From assembly GCA_013285645.1 (NCBI GenBank), contig JABDHJ010000002.1, positions 1 to 64,000 of the forward strand: DNA of 64,000 nt, in the 5' to 3' direction. A model generated the notes under the pieces. It was not told the DNA's origin and did no database searches. It saw only the letters and a program-made list of their open reading frames with translations. Positions 31,243-41,331 of the stretch are shown here, in pieces. Each line of letters begins with the position of its first letter. Position 1 is the first letter of the stretch. The translations under genes were made by a program, and so were the position numbers. This stretch comes from Verrucomicrobiota bacterium. GTDB lineage: Bacteria; Verrucomicrobiota; Verrucomicrobiia; Methylacidiphilales; UBA1321.

Positions 31243-31307
31243 AGGAGCCCCACATGCATTCTTCCGCAACTTGCCACGTCAGAGCGAACGAGACTCGCAC
31301 AACCGAT

Positions 31308-31320
31308 TGTTACATTAACA
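31308..31320. promoter_or_regulatory. LacI-type operator candidate TGTTA-CAT-TAACA
   Basis: Exact inverted repeat 114-126 bp upstream of the PEP-CTERM gene start. Confidence 0.65.
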
Positions 31321-31433
31321 TGCGTATTTTTGTTGGTGTAAGTTAAAAATATGCAATGTTGGCCAATAACAGAAAAGGCAATGAGAGTAATGACTGTTTC
31401 CTGCCGGCTTCAATAACCGACCCTATTTTGAAA

Positions 31434-33032
31434 ATGAAAATTATGAAGAAACTCGCTGTACTGGTCAGTCTGCTGATCGCAGGATTTGTCACCGCCCCTT
31501 TTGCCCAAGCTACGCCATCAGCTCCATATACTTGGAATGTCGCTTCGGGTACGAGTACTTGGAATACGGCTGGAAATTGGACCGGCGGCATTCCCGCCTC
31601 CAGCGCCGAAACCAGTTTGACCTTCAACAGCGGTTCTTCAACCTACACGTCAAACGATAATTTAGGCGGCACGCTCATCTTGAACCAAATGAACTTTGGT
31701 GGAAGCGGTACGTCGGCGGTTACCATCGGTACCAGCGGTAGTGGTGGAAATCTCAATTTTGAAACGGATAGCGAGAGCGATTTGCCCACCATCGTCGATA
31801 CGTCTGCCGCCAATTTCACTGACTCCATATCTGCTACCATCACGAACTCTCTTACGGTCACCAATAGCGGCGGAGCCACTCTAACTCTGTCGGGCACCCT
31901 TACCAATAATGGAGGGATTACGTTCAGCGGTACCGGTGCGCACGATCTCACCGATGTAATTAGCCTGAATAGTTCTAATACAGTTTCAACCACCAGCGGT
32001 ATTGCCTTGACCGGTGGCGTTCTCCTCACGGGCCGAAACGCCCAATTCACCGGTTCGGGAGCATTCAACCTGTCGGGTGGGGAACTCGCCTCTAACGAAG
32101 CTGTGGGCGTAACCCCTTTCACAGTCACAAACGCGTTGACCATAAGCGGCACCGTTCAGTTCGGCGACAGTAACCATGCTTCGGTGGGGGCATCCAGTGT
32201 CACCCTCGACGATGGATCAACTTTGGTGGCCGGAAGTGCAACGTCTACCAGCGGCGCCTATGTTTTGCAGACTGGCACCAGCGGAGTCACATTCTCGGCC
32301 AATAGCGGAGTAACCCTGACGAACAATGCCACCATAAGCGGCAGCAATAACGTCATTTATGGTGGTTCCGGAAACATTCTCCTCAATGCTGGCACTACCA
32401 ATACTTATTCCGGCACTACGACCGTCAATTCAGGCGTAACGGTGACTCTCCACAGTCCAAATAATAACCATGTTGCGATTTCAGGAAGCGGCCTCACTAT
32501 TAATGGAGGCACTGTCAATCAGATTGCGGCGACGAACCAAATTGCGACCACTGCCTCCCTAACGCTTGAAAATGGTGGCGCTTATTCTTTGAGCGGTCTT
32601 ACCGCCAACACGAACTTTCAAACCGTCGCTAGCCTTACGATCGGCTCTGGATCCAGTGACATCACCGACAGTTTAACCTTTGCGTTGCCAACTACGGGTG
32701 GTACCACCAATGCGTTTTTGAAAGATACCGGGTCATTGACCTTCAATTCGACCTCGGCGGTCATTAATGTTTCAGGAGCAACGGTGTCAGGCACCTACGA
32801 GTTGCTTTCTGTGGCGGGACTCGGCGCAAGTTCTCTCGCTGATTTTACGATCAATCCGGCGGATGTCGGCTATACCTTGTTTGCTCCGGTAGGTGGCACC
32901 ACTCTTGACGTCATCTTTGCAGCACCGGAACCCGGTACATGGGCTCTCATGCTCGGTGGCTTGACCCTTCTGGCGCTAGTTCAGAGGTCGCGCCGTAAAC
33001 GTAATGCGCCGAACACTTCGACTTTGTCCTGA
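31434..33032 (+). CDS. PEP-CTERM sorting domain protein with autotransporter-associated beta-strand repeats
   Basis: Signal peptide 'MKKLAVLVSLLIAGFVTAPFAQA', 'TWNTAGNWTGGIP', 'NTYSGTTTVNSG', C-terminal 'APEPGTWALMLGGLTLLALVQRSRRKR'. Confidence 0.9.
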   Translation: MKIMKKLAVLVSLLIAGFVTAPFAQATPSAPYTWNVASGTSTWNTAGNWTGGIPASSAETSLTFNSGSSTYTSNDNLGGTLILNQMNFGGSGTSAVTIGTSGSGGNLNFETDSESDLPTIVDTSAANFTDSISATITNSLTVTNSGGATLTLSGTLTNNGGITFSGTGAHDLTDVISLNSSNTVSTTSGIALTGGVLLTGRNAQFTGSGAFNLSGGELASNEAVGVTPFTVTNALTISGTVQFGDSNHASVGASSVTLDDGSTLVAGSATSTSGAYVLQTGTSGVTFSANSGVTLTNNATISGSNNVIYGGSGNILLNAGTTNTYSGTTTVNSGVTVTLHSPNNNHVAISGSGLTINGGTVNQIAATNQIATTASLTLENGGAYSLSGLTANTNFQTVASLTIGSGSSDITDSLTFALPTTGGTTNAFLKDTGSLTFNSTSAVINVSGATVSGTYELLSVAGLGASSLADFTINPADVGYTLFAPVGGTTLDVIFAAPEPGTWALMLGGLTLLALVQRSRRKRNAPNTSTLS

Positions 33033-33142
33033 TTATCCAACCTCTCCAAAGTGAAGCGGCACTAGCTTGCTTCAGAAAATAGGAGCGGCATTCACACTTG
33101 AAAGAACTGACAGCACAGCCGTCCTCCAATACCCCCTAGCCC

Positions 33143-34645
33143 GTGTCATCCATCCAAATTACGCCCTCATGGCAAAGCCAAGGCACACCCCTGCGACACA
33201 CGTGGGCTGGCTTGGGAAACATTGATCAATTTCGCTGGTTTGTCCGCAAGGACTGCCTGGATCAACTCAAACTTGCTCACGATGAACTTGGCTTACGCCA
33301 TGTCCGGGCTGTTGGCATGTTTGACGATGAACTCAGGGTGCTTTGCGTCGATCCTACCAAATGGCGGGATAAAGAACGGAAATCGATTCCGCGCACTAAC
33401 TGGCAGATCGTCGATTATGCCATCGAGTCGCTGCTGGAAATCGGCATTAAGCCGATGTTCACGACTTGTTTTACCCCAAGCGCATTGGCCTCGGGGACAC
33501 GGACGGTTTTCTCCACGAAGGGAAATATCACTCTGCCCAAAGACTATGCGGAATGGGAGCGATTCGTCGCGGATTCTGCGCGTCACGCAATCCATCGTTT
33601 CGGCCTAGAGGAAGTTCGAAGCTGGTATTTTGAGGTTTGGAATGAGCCCAATCTTCAGGATTTTTTTGCCGGAACCCAAAAAGATTTATTCGAACTCTGG
33701 CAACGCACCTATTCTGGACTCAAATCAGTCGACTCAGGATTACGTATCGGCGGCCCCTCAACTGCCCGAAGCGAATGGATTCGTGAAACCATCGACTGGA
33801 CCCGCAAAAATGATTGCGAACCCGACTATATAATCAGCCATTGCTATAATAACGACTCCGCCTTTGGAGCTCTTTCTCCTTTTGCCGGACCTCAGGAGGA
33901 CAAGTCGAACACTTCACCCAATTTCACGAGCGGAGTGGTGCGGGGATGCCGCGCCATCTTGAAGGAATTCGATTATCGGGGCGAACTCCACTTCAACGAA
34001 TGGGGGCGCACCTGGCATCCATGCGATTTTCAAAGAGAGAGCGAAAATGAGGCGGCGTTCATTGCAAAGACCATGGCTGAAGTTTCGCAGGAGGCAGATT
34101 ATTTTGCCTATTGGTGCCTTTCCGATATTTATGATCAGGTCGGTTATGGCGCGGAAACTTTTCACGGTAACTACGGAATGATGAATCTCCAAGGCATCCG
34201 CAAGCCGTCATGGCACGCCCATTCGCTGCTGAGAAAGTTGGGATCGACTCAAGTCGAAGCCCAAATCATCGGCCAGGAAGGTCTTCTTAACGTCCTCGCC
34301 ACATCGGGAGAGGATGCCTTCCATCTCCTCGTCCACGACTACCGTTACGATGCTGTTCTGACCGAGTCTGCCCAACTGCGCGTTGCTTTGCCTTCCGATT
34401 TGGGAGAGACACCCCAACTGCATCTCTGGCGTGTCGGAGCTTCCGAAAACAATGCGCCAGCTCTCTGGCGTCAAATGGGCTCTCCCGCTTATTTGCGCCG
34501 CGAGGAGAAACTGGCGTTAGTCGAGGCCAGTCATCTTCAGGAAAGCCTCGGGGCTGTTCGCATTGAACGCGGTCCGAGCGGCCTTGAAGCTGTCTTTGAA
34601 AGTCCGCGACCAGGTGTCGCTCTTTTAGAAATGGCCCGAATTTAG
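33143..34645 (+). CDS. GH39-family glycoside hydrolase (beta-xylosidase-like)
   Basis: 'HTWAGLGNIDQFRWFVRKDCLDQLKLAHDELGLRHVRAVGMFDDELRV', 'WYFEVWNEPNLQDFF'; GTG start. Confidence 0.85.
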   Translation: MSSIQITPSWQSQGTPLRHTWAGLGNIDQFRWFVRKDCLDQLKLAHDELGLRHVRAVGMFDDELRVLCVDPTKWRDKERKSIPRTNWQIVDYAIESLLEIGIKPMFTTCFTPSALASGTRTVFSTKGNITLPKDYAEWERFVADSARHAIHRFGLEEVRSWYFEVWNEPNLQDFFAGTQKDLFELWQRTYSGLKSVDSGLRIGGPSTARSEWIRETIDWTRKNDCEPDYIISHCYNNDSAFGALSPFAGPQEDKSNTSPNFTSGVVRGCRAILKEFDYRGELHFNEWGRTWHPCDFQRESENEAAFIAKTMAEVSQEADYFAYWCLSDIYDQVGYGAETFHGNYGMMNLQGIRKPSWHAHSLLRKLGSTQVEAQIIGQEGLLNVLATSGEDAFHLLVHDYRYDAVLTESAQLRVALPSDLGETPQLHLWRVGASENNAPALWRQMGSPAYLRREEKLALVEASHLQESLGAVRIERGPSGLEAVFESPRPGVALLEMARI

Positions 34646-34701
34646 CGGCTTAGCGGAACAGTTTTTTGGAGAAACTTTCCGCCGGATTCGTTGTCCGAGT
34701 T

Positions 34702-34860
34702 CTACGGCTTGGCTCCGACCTCGGCCTTGACTTCGGCCAAGCGCGCGAGGAAATCTGGCTTCGTTAGCAACTCGCGCGCAACTTCGCGGACATCCCTCTC
34801 ACCTTCCTGGCTGTCCGTCGTATAGTGCACGCCCATGACAACGCGGCTCTGCGCAATCCG
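34702..34860 (-). pseudogene. C-terminal remnant of a PAP2-type acid phosphatase
   Basis: Minus strand translates as RIAQSRVVMGVHYTTDSQEGERDVREVARELLTKPDFLARLAEVKAEVGAKP*; 'SRVVMGVHYxTD' is the PAP2 C-terminal motif, and an in-frame stop lies immediately upstream. Confidence 0.65.
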
Positions 34861-34934
34861 CTAGTAAGCGGTGAGTGAAGCACCATGAGTTCAAGGTTTC
34901 CTAATTGGATTGGAGGCTTCTTTACTGAGTCCGC

Positions 34935-36218
34935 TCAAACAGGGCGTAACTCGGCAACGCGAACAACAAGCTGAGTTCCATAGGAGTATGGGGTGAATGC
35001 TATTAAAAGATCCTCGTTTTCAACCGTCGGATTCATAAGTAAAATCTCGTCGTTATCGATCCAACGGGCGGACTCGATTTTTTCGGGCAGGCCCTTTAGC
35101 TGGCGAGAGCCAGCTAATCCATTGTTCACCGTGACGTGATCATTGCCCTTAATTGCCAGGTTAAAGGCAAAATAGTAGTAGCTGCGTCCGACTTGGAGAA
35201 TAAAATCACGTCCGCTGCAGGAAGTGCCGTCTACTGGTCGACCTTCCCTGAGAATGGTATCGTAACGAGCCGTCCAGTCGCCCACCCGGCGCAAGGCGGC
35301 ATTTTCGTACTGGGGAATTCCACCCTGAGCTGTCGGCCCGACATTTAGTAAATAGTTTGCGCCCACTTTTCTTGAAAGGCAGAGATTTTCGATTATCTGT
35401 CTCGGCGAAAGATAAGCAAAGTCATCGGCGCCAACTCCCCAATGCGCGTTCATGGTCTGACACATTTCCCGGGCCAGATATTTCTGACTTCCACGCTGAT
35501 CAGGCATAGTGGGAAGGCCCTGCTCAAACGTCATGATATCGACTTCAGGATGGCCTTTGCCTCCCTGGGCATCGAGACCGGTATTATTGATAATCATGGC
35601 TTCGGGTTGAAACTTGCGGATGAGTGCGTAAAGGCGGTCCTCCTTCCAGTCGGCCTCGGGGTGAGCCCAATTTCCATCGAACCAAAGACCTCCAATCGGC
35701 CCGTAATTTCTGCATAGCAACTCAATCGATGCGTGGAAATAATCGAGGTACTCGGCGAACTGAGGCCCCCCATCGCGCGGAGGCCACTTGAGATCTTTCC
35801 ACCACTGCCAATCGATCGTGGTATGATACAAAAAGGGAACAATATCTTCAGCCCGACAGGCTTCCACGAACTCGGCCACCAAATCACGTCCTGCTGGAGA
35901 ATGAAGTGCATCAAACTTCGATAGTCCGCGGGTATCGTAAAGGGAAAACCCTTCATGATGTCGCGTCGTGAGAGTGATATACCGCATGCCTGCCGCCCGC
36001 GCCAGACGCGCCCAAGCCCGCGCATCGAAGTCCTCCGCAGTAAAGGTCTCTTTGAGTTGATTGTATTGTTCTGCCTGCATCTGCCTATGCAGCATGACCC
36101 ACTCCCCGGCCCCCAGCTGTGAATAAAGTCCCCAGTGGAGAAACATTCCAAAACCAAGCTTTTCGAACCGAGCGATGCGGGAGAGAGGTGGAGGAACAAT
36201 AAGTTGAGCCGTTTCCAT
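34935..36218 (-). CDS. alpha-L-fucosidase (GH29)
   Basis: 'RFEKLGFGMFLHWGLYSQLGAGEWV', 'AGMRYITLTTRHHEGFSLYDT', 'GGLWFDGNW', 'GANYLLNVGPTAQG'. Confidence 0.93.
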   Translation of the reverse strand: METAQLIVPPPLSRIARFEKLGFGMFLHWGLYSQLGAGEWVMLHRQMQAEQYNQLKETFTAEDFDARAWARLARAAGMRYITLTTRHHEGFSLYDTRGLSKFDALHSPAGRDLVAEFVEACRAEDIVPFLYHTTIDWQWWKDLKWPPRDGGPQFAEYLDYFHASIELLCRNYGPIGGLWFDGNWAHPEADWKEDRLYALIRKFQPEAMIINNTGLDAQGGKGHPEVDIMTFEQGLPTMPDQRGSQKYLAREMCQTMNAHWGVGADDFAYLSPRQIIENLCLSRKVGANYLLNVGPTAQGGIPQYENAALRRVGDWTARYDTILREGRPVDGTSCSGRDFILQVGRSYYYFAFNLAIKGNDHVTVNNGLAGSRQLKGLPEKIESARWIDNDEILLMNPTVENEDLLIAFTPYSYGTQLVVRVAELRPV

Positions 36219-36284
36219 ATTAAATCGTCCTCGAATCTCACCGACTTACGGTGTGGCAAGCAAGTTTAAATCCAACGGAGTGAG

Positions 36285-36297
36285 TGTTAATGTAACA
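36285..36297. promoter_or_regulatory. LacI-type operator candidate TGTTA-ATG-TAACA
   Basis: 67-79 bp upstream of the GH29 start. Confidence 0.65.
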
Positions 36298-36353
36298 ATT
36301 CCGTTTTCTGAGGCGGCTCTTTCCTCAAGACTGGTAAAAAATTTGATGGACCA

Positions 36354-36366
36354 TGTTACATTAACA
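36354..36366. promoter_or_regulatory. LacI-type operator candidate TGTTA-CAT-TAACA
   Basis: Second copy in the divergent GH29/pectate-lyase-like intergenic region, 69 bp from the other copy. Confidence 0.65.
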
Positions 36367-36398
36367 GACGCAATCTACTGGCCCCGGTTGGCTTTAGG

Positions 36399-38396
36399 AT
36401 GGGAGTTTGGGCCGACAAAGTCTCTGTCATCCCCCCCATTCTTATGCGCAAAGCTCTTTCCTTCTTTAATTATTCGATAGTCATCTTCCTATTGGCCGTC
36501 ATTCCTGTCTCGGCCTTTGGAGCCGTCCTGGCCACCGAAGTCCAGTTTCCTACGGACGCACCCGTCTGGAATGTTCGTGATTACGGTGCCAAGGGAGATG
36601 GAGTTTCCGACGATACCCAGGCTTTCCAGGCGGCTATCGCGAGCGCCTTGGACGCGCCCGGTCGATACGGTCGCGGCGGTGCAAGTCAAATTGTCTATGT
36701 CCCCAACGGCACTTATAAAATAACCGATACGCTCCAAAATATAATTCCCAATAACGGGAAACCGATCTGGCACGAGGGCTTTTATCTTCAGGGCCAAAGC
36801 GAGGCAGGCGCGGTTCTCCTTTTGCCCAATAGCTGCCCGGGATTCACCGATCCTGCCAAGCCAAAGCCGGTCATTCAGACAAAATCCCAGAACGGTGCTG
36901 TCGATGCGGCCTTCCGGCACTACGTTCGAAACCTGACGGTCGATATCGGCACGGGAAACTCAGGAGCGATCGGCATTGATTTTTTGGCCAACAATCGGGG
37001 TGGTCTTTATCATGTCACCATACAGTCGAGCGATCCCAACAAAATTGGAGTCAGCGGAGTCGCCATGGATGCGAGATATCCCGGCCCCGCCCTCCTCAAA
37101 TACGTTACAATCCGAGGATTTAACACCGGCATCTCGATGAACAATGTCTCCGAGTACGGCATGACTTTCGAGCATATTACTCTTCAGGATCAACTTGAGA
37201 CGGGCGTGTACCTCGGAGCTAATTCGGCGGTCATTCGCGAGTTGAACAGCACCAATAGCGTCCCGGTCGTTACCAATATACGCGGACACTTGGTGATATT
37301 AAATGGCACGTTTACTGGCGGCGTTGCCACGGCAACCGCCATCGACATGCGGGGCGCCGGACAGATTTATTGTCGAAATATCACTAGTAGTGGCTATGGA
37401 TCCGTCATCAACGAAAACGGTGGAAAGAACGTCCCAGGCAACGGCGCCATCCCTGTGACTATTGCAGAATACGTGTCATCCGGGCCTTATAAGGCATTTC
37501 CGAACAACAGCGATACCTCGTTAAATTTGCCGGTCAAGGAGACTCCTGACTTTAACTCCCTGGATATGACGCAATGGGCAAATGCCGCCCCGACCAAAGG
37601 TTTGCCCGATTGTCTTTCGTCTATTCAAGCGGCCATTGATTCGGGCAAGCCGATCGTCTATCTGCCATCGGGCACTTATTCGATTTCCAATACGATTATT
37701 CTCCGAGGGAGCGTCAAAAAGTTCATTGGCTTGTGCGCAGTCCTGCTTCCCACTCACGATTTCCCCAAAAACGCCCCATTGATTCAGTTCGATGGAGGCA
37801 CAGAGGATTTCACTATCATCCAGGATATCGCACTTGTCGGTAATGCGGTTGATTCCCATGAAAAGATTGCTACCGGAATCATGAATAACAGTGCCAAAAC
37901 CCTGGTGATTTCCAACTGCGATGTCGAAACCTATGACAACACTGCCACTGGTGTCGGTGACTTGTTTCTCGAAAACACCATCGGACCTATTCTTAACATC
38001 GACTTTCCTCAGCATGTCTGGGCACGACAGTTAAATATCGAAGGCAGCTCGGGTGCTCATATCACGAATAACGGGGGAACCCTCTGGCTTCTCGGTTATA
38101 AAACTGAAGGTTCACATCCGGCGGTAGAAGGGAACCTTCACACCCTTTTGGTCAATAACGGCGGAACTGTCGAATTGACCGGAGGCTTTTTCTACCCGAC
38201 TGGGAAATTTGCCCCAACCGTTCCCATGATCATCAATAAGGAAGGATCCATCAGCCTCAACTACAAAAAGGACGATGTAACCTCCCTCAATTATCCCGTT
38301 CAAATTGAAGATATCGAGTCAGGTGTTACGGTAGACTACCCTGCCACGAGCCTTCCCGGAGGCAACGATTGCCCGCTTTATAGCGGCCATCATTAG
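36399..38396 (+). CDS. secreted pectate-lyase-superfamily/GH55-like beta-helix protein
   Basis: 'WNVRDYGAKGDGVSDDTQAFQAAIASAL' and 'IVYVPNGTYKITDTL', repeated 'GKPIVYLPSGTYSISNTIIL'. Confidence 0.85.
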   Translation: MGVWADKVSVIPPILMRKALSFFNYSIVIFLLAVIPVSAFGAVLATEVQFPTDAPVWNVRDYGAKGDGVSDDTQAFQAAIASALDAPGRYGRGGASQIVYVPNGTYKITDTLQNIIPNNGKPIWHEGFYLQGQSEAGAVLLLPNSCPGFTDPAKPKPVIQTKSQNGAVDAAFRHYVRNLTVDIGTGNSGAIGIDFLANNRGGLYHVTIQSSDPNKIGVSGVAMDARYPGPALLKYVTIRGFNTGISMNNVSEYGMTFEHITLQDQLETGVYLGANSAVIRELNSTNSVPVVTNIRGHLVILNGTFTGGVATATAIDMRGAGQIYCRNITSSGYGSVINENGGKNVPGNGAIPVTIAEYVSSGPYKAFPNNSDTSLNLPVKETPDFNSLDMTQWANAAPTKGLPDCLSSIQAAIDSGKPIVYLPSGTYSISNTIILRGSVKKFIGLCAVLLPTHDFPKNAPLIQFDGGTEDFTIIQDIALVGNAVDSHEKIATGIMNNSAKTLVISNCDVETYDNTATGVGDLFLENTIGPILNIDFPQHVWARQLNIEGSSGAHITNNGGTLWLLGYKTEGSHPAVEGNLHTLLVNNGGTVELTGGFFYPTGKFAPTVPMIINKEGSISLNYKKDDVTSLNYPVQIEDIESGVTVDYPATSLPGGNDCPLYSGHH

Positions 38397-38457
38397 GGAA
38401 TCGAAAATTCAAAGGCTGAACCGCTCGAAAATAGGAGCTTGGGCTTGTGATCCCTTT

Positions 38458-38482
38458 GAGCTTTCCGATCGCTCGAAAGCTC
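38458..38482. terminator. hairpin between convergent genes
   Basis: GAGCTTTC-CGATCGCTC-GAAAGCTC, perfect 8-bp inverted repeat. Confidence 0.4.
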
Positions 38483-38576
38483 CTGAATATCTATCCAGAT
38501 TGAATGACCTGAAGAAATGCCTCGAGCATTGGAAAAGCACATCTGTCCTTTAACGACTCGATACGTGAACGGCCTC

Positions 38577-39497
38577 TCAGTCGATTGTCGCTGGGCTTGC
38601 ACGGGACAGGCGCCGACTAGAATAAGCAGACCGAAAATCACTGGGGGAACAATTGAACCGTCGGCGGAAATTTCGCGAAAAGTGGAGAGAGTCCAAATAC
38701 CCTACCGTAGCAGCAACCGACTTGATGGATGAGGTGGAAGAAAGGAGCAATTCAACCGCCCGATTCATGCGACAGGTGTCAATATACCGATGCGGTGAAG
38801 GTAATTTGAACTGCTTGAAGATACGGCAAATATAACTGCGATCCAGATGCACCGCCTGGCCTAGCGTCTCAAGATTGTGAATCTCGGAACAATTCCTTTC
38901 GATAAAATGGCGGCACCGCTCGACATGATCGTGCAATTGAACGGACAGCTGGGGCACCTGCGCGGCGACCTCCGTTGTCTTGATTAAAATGAGATTGAGA
39001 TAAGCCGCGCAAACGGCCTGACGATTTGGGAGGTTCTTTCTTCCCGCCGCGATCAATTGCTCGCAAAGACCAGCCAGATGGTCCATCTCCGAAATACGGC
39101 GAATTTCCCCCGGCGCAAGAATTCCGGAATGAAATATTTTTTTGGCATTTCCAAAAAACTCGATGAAATACTTGAGCATGGGCGCTGTGGGATCAGTCCG
39201 AATCATCACCGGCATTCCGGGGCCGTAGAGAAAAATGTGGCCGGGCAAAAGCTGGTGTGATTCGCCATCCAGAACCAGTTTTCCCCGTCCACCGACCACG
39301 AGTTCCAGCGTGAAACACGGAAAATTATTCCGTTCAATGAGATAGTCAGGCAGGCAGCGCTCCCGTCCCGCACCAGCTACGCGAACTTGCCTGCTCGCAT
39401 AAACCGATGGCTCCAAATAACAAATCGCCTCGTCGGTCACCTGGGTGCTGGTCGGCGGAATAACAATGCGTTCAAGTCTGTCCATAAATAAAACCAT
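38577..39497 (-). CDS. AraC family transcriptional regulator
   Basis: Cupin-like N-terminus and '[70 protein letters not shown]'. Confidence 0.9.
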   Translation of the reverse strand: MVLFMDRLERIVIPPTSTQVTDEAICYLEPSVYASRQVRVAGAGRERCLPDYLIERNNFPCFTLELVVGGRGKLVLDGESHQLLPGHIFLYGPGMPVMIRTDPTAPMLKYFIEFFGNAKKIFHSGILAPGEIRRISEMDHLAGLCEQLIAAGRKNLPNRQAVCAAYLNLILIKTTEVAAQVPQLSVQLHDHVERCRHFIERNCSEIHNLETLGQAVHLDRSYICRIFKQFKLPSPHRYIDTCRMNRAVELLLSSTSSIKSVAATVGYLDSLHFSRNFRRRFNCSPSDFRSAYSSRRLSRASPATID

Positions 39498-39608
39498 CTA
39501 ATAGAGCTATTCCGTCTTTCATTGCGGACGATAGTATCCATGTATCCGGCAATTCTGTCTATTCCTCTTGTAGCTGTTGCACCGTATATAATTGCACACC
39601 CAACTTAT

Positions 39609-41210
39609 ATGAAGAAACCCATCTACCTCGTCGCCAGCGGAGATCTTCGCCTTACCGCCAATCAAAAATGTCAGGATGCCCAAGCTGCCTTGGAAAAGGA
39701 TCTGATCACGGCCATTGAAAAGGAAGGCTACACGGTCAAACGCGCCCACCCCTACGACAAGACGAAGCAGCACGGATTCATCGATAGTCAGAAATACGGC
39801 ATGGAAGTTTTCCGAAATATACCAGCCAATGCTCCATTGATCGTCGCCGAAGCCGTCTGGCAATACAGTCACCATCTCTTGGCGGGACTGACGACCCATC
39901 GGGGGCCCATTCTTACCGTCGCCAATTGGAGCGGCACGTGGCCCGGTCTCGTCGGCATGCTTAATCTTAATGGTTCACTGACCAAGGCCGGGATCAACTA
40001 CAGCACCCTCTGGAGCGAAGACTTTACCGACGCTCTTTTTCTGAAGGGCCTTCGGTCTTGGCTCAAGACCGGAAAGGTCAAGCACGATACCTCGCACGTC
40101 AAAGCCATCAAGAAAGTCAAAGTTCCCTCGGCAGCAGCGAAAATCGGCCGCGCCTTTGCTCAATGCCTCAAGCGCGACAAGCTCATCATGGGCGTTTTCG
40201 ATGAAGGCTGCATGGGCATGTTCAACGCCATTATCCCGGATGAACTTCTCCACCCGACCGGTGTCTTCAAGGAGCGACTCAGCCAATCCTCACTTTACGC
40301 AAAGATGCAAACGGTCAAGGATGCCGAGGCCCGCGCGGTCTACCAGTGGCTGTTGGCTCGTGGAATGACTTTTCAACTCGGAACCGACGAGGTGACGGAG
40401 CTGACCGAAGCGCAGGTCCTCCAACAATGTAAGATGTATATTGCTGCCGTGCGGATTGCGGCGGAGTTTGGCGCGGAGACAATCGGTATTCAATACCAGC
40501 AGGGACTCAAGGATCTTGCCCCAGCGTCCGATCTCGTTGAGGGTCTGCTCAACAACGTGCAACGCCCTCCGGTTTATGCCGAGGCGACGGGCAAGGAGCT
40601 TTTCAAGGGTGAAGCACTTCCTCATTTCAATGAGGTCGATGAGTGCGCTGGACTCGACGGTGTCATCACCTACAAACTCTGGCGCGAACTCGGCTATGCG
40701 CCGGAAAATACGCTCCACGATATTCGCTGGGGTCGGCAGTACAAGGACAAGGAACTTGATGCCTATGTCTGGGTATTCCTTATCTCCGGGGCAGCACCGC
40801 CGGAACATTTCATCGGCGGATTCAAAGGTACTTCGAGCGAACGCCAGCCTTCGATGTACTTCAAACTTGGCGGAGGTACCGTCAAAGGCATCAGCAAACC
40901 CGGCTGGATCGTCTGGAGCCGTGTATTCGTGGAAGACGGCAAGCTCAAGTTCGACACCGGCCTGGCCGAAGTCGTCAAATTGCCCAAGGTGGAAACGGAC
41001 GATCGCTGGAACCTCACAACTTCGCAGTGGCCCATCATGCATGCGGTATTGCAAGGGATATCGCGCGATCAAATGATGGCCCGTCATAAAAGCAACCACA
41101 TCCAGGTCGTCTACGCACCGGACAAGGCCGGGGCCAAGCATGGCCTCTTTGTCAAAGCCGCCGCGATGGCAGAACTGGGATTGGATGTTTCCGTTTGCGG
41201 AAAAGTATAA
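39609..41210 (+). CDS. L-fucose isomerase-related protein
   Basis: '[41 protein letters not shown]...', overall organisation like fucose isomerase-family proteins; adjacent to the GH29 cluster. Confidence 0.7.
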   Translation: MKKPIYLVASGDLRLTANQKCQDAQAALEKDLITAIEKEGYTVKRAHPYDKTKQHGFIDSQKYGMEVFRNIPANAPLIVAEAVWQYSHHLLAGLTTHRGPILTVANWSGTWPGLVGMLNLNGSLTKAGINYSTLWSEDFTDALFLKGLRSWLKTGKVKHDTSHVKAIKKVKVPSAAAKIGRAFAQCLKRDKLIMGVFDEGCMGMFNAIIPDELLHPTGVFKERLSQSSLYAKMQTVKDAEARAVYQWLLARGMTFQLGTDEVTELTEAQVLQQCKMYIAAVRIAAEFGAETIGIQYQQGLKDLAPASDLVEGLLNNVQRPPVYAEATGKELFKGEALPHFNEVDECAGLDGVITYKLWRELGYAPENTLHDIRWGRQYKDKELDAYVWVFLISGAAPPEHFIGGFKGTSSERQPSMYFKLGGGTVKGISKPGWIVWSRVFVEDGKLKFDTGLAEVVKLPKVETDDRWNLTTSQWPIMHAVLQGISRDQMMARHKSNHIQVVYAPDKAGAKHGLFVKAAAMAELGLDVSVCGKV

Positions 41211-41331
41211 ACCAAATTTTCACAAAAACTTTGCCCTGAAACCTCGTTAATTTAATGAATAATCTGGATGCGACATCCGCTGGATGTTGAGCGACAAATA
41301 AAAATGGATAGCCGATAACGAGTGGAAGGGG

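Noticed and set aside
31560-32900. Short recurring ACCAGCGG/GGCACT-like words, considered as a tandem repeat or CRISPR array
   Set aside because: They are in-frame codons of Gly/Ser/Thr-rich beta-strand repeats in the PEP-CTERM protein; no regular spacer architecture. No CRISPR array was seen anywhere in the window
38393-38641. Minus-strand ORF with a signal-peptide-like start ([17 protein letters not shown])
   Set aside because: Overlaps the end of the AraC regulator on the same strand and a hairpin; no homology recognised
40290-41141. 283-aa minus-strand ORF opposite the fucose-isomerase-like gene
   Set aside because: Antisense shadow frame; the plus-strand protein has the coherent family-like sequence
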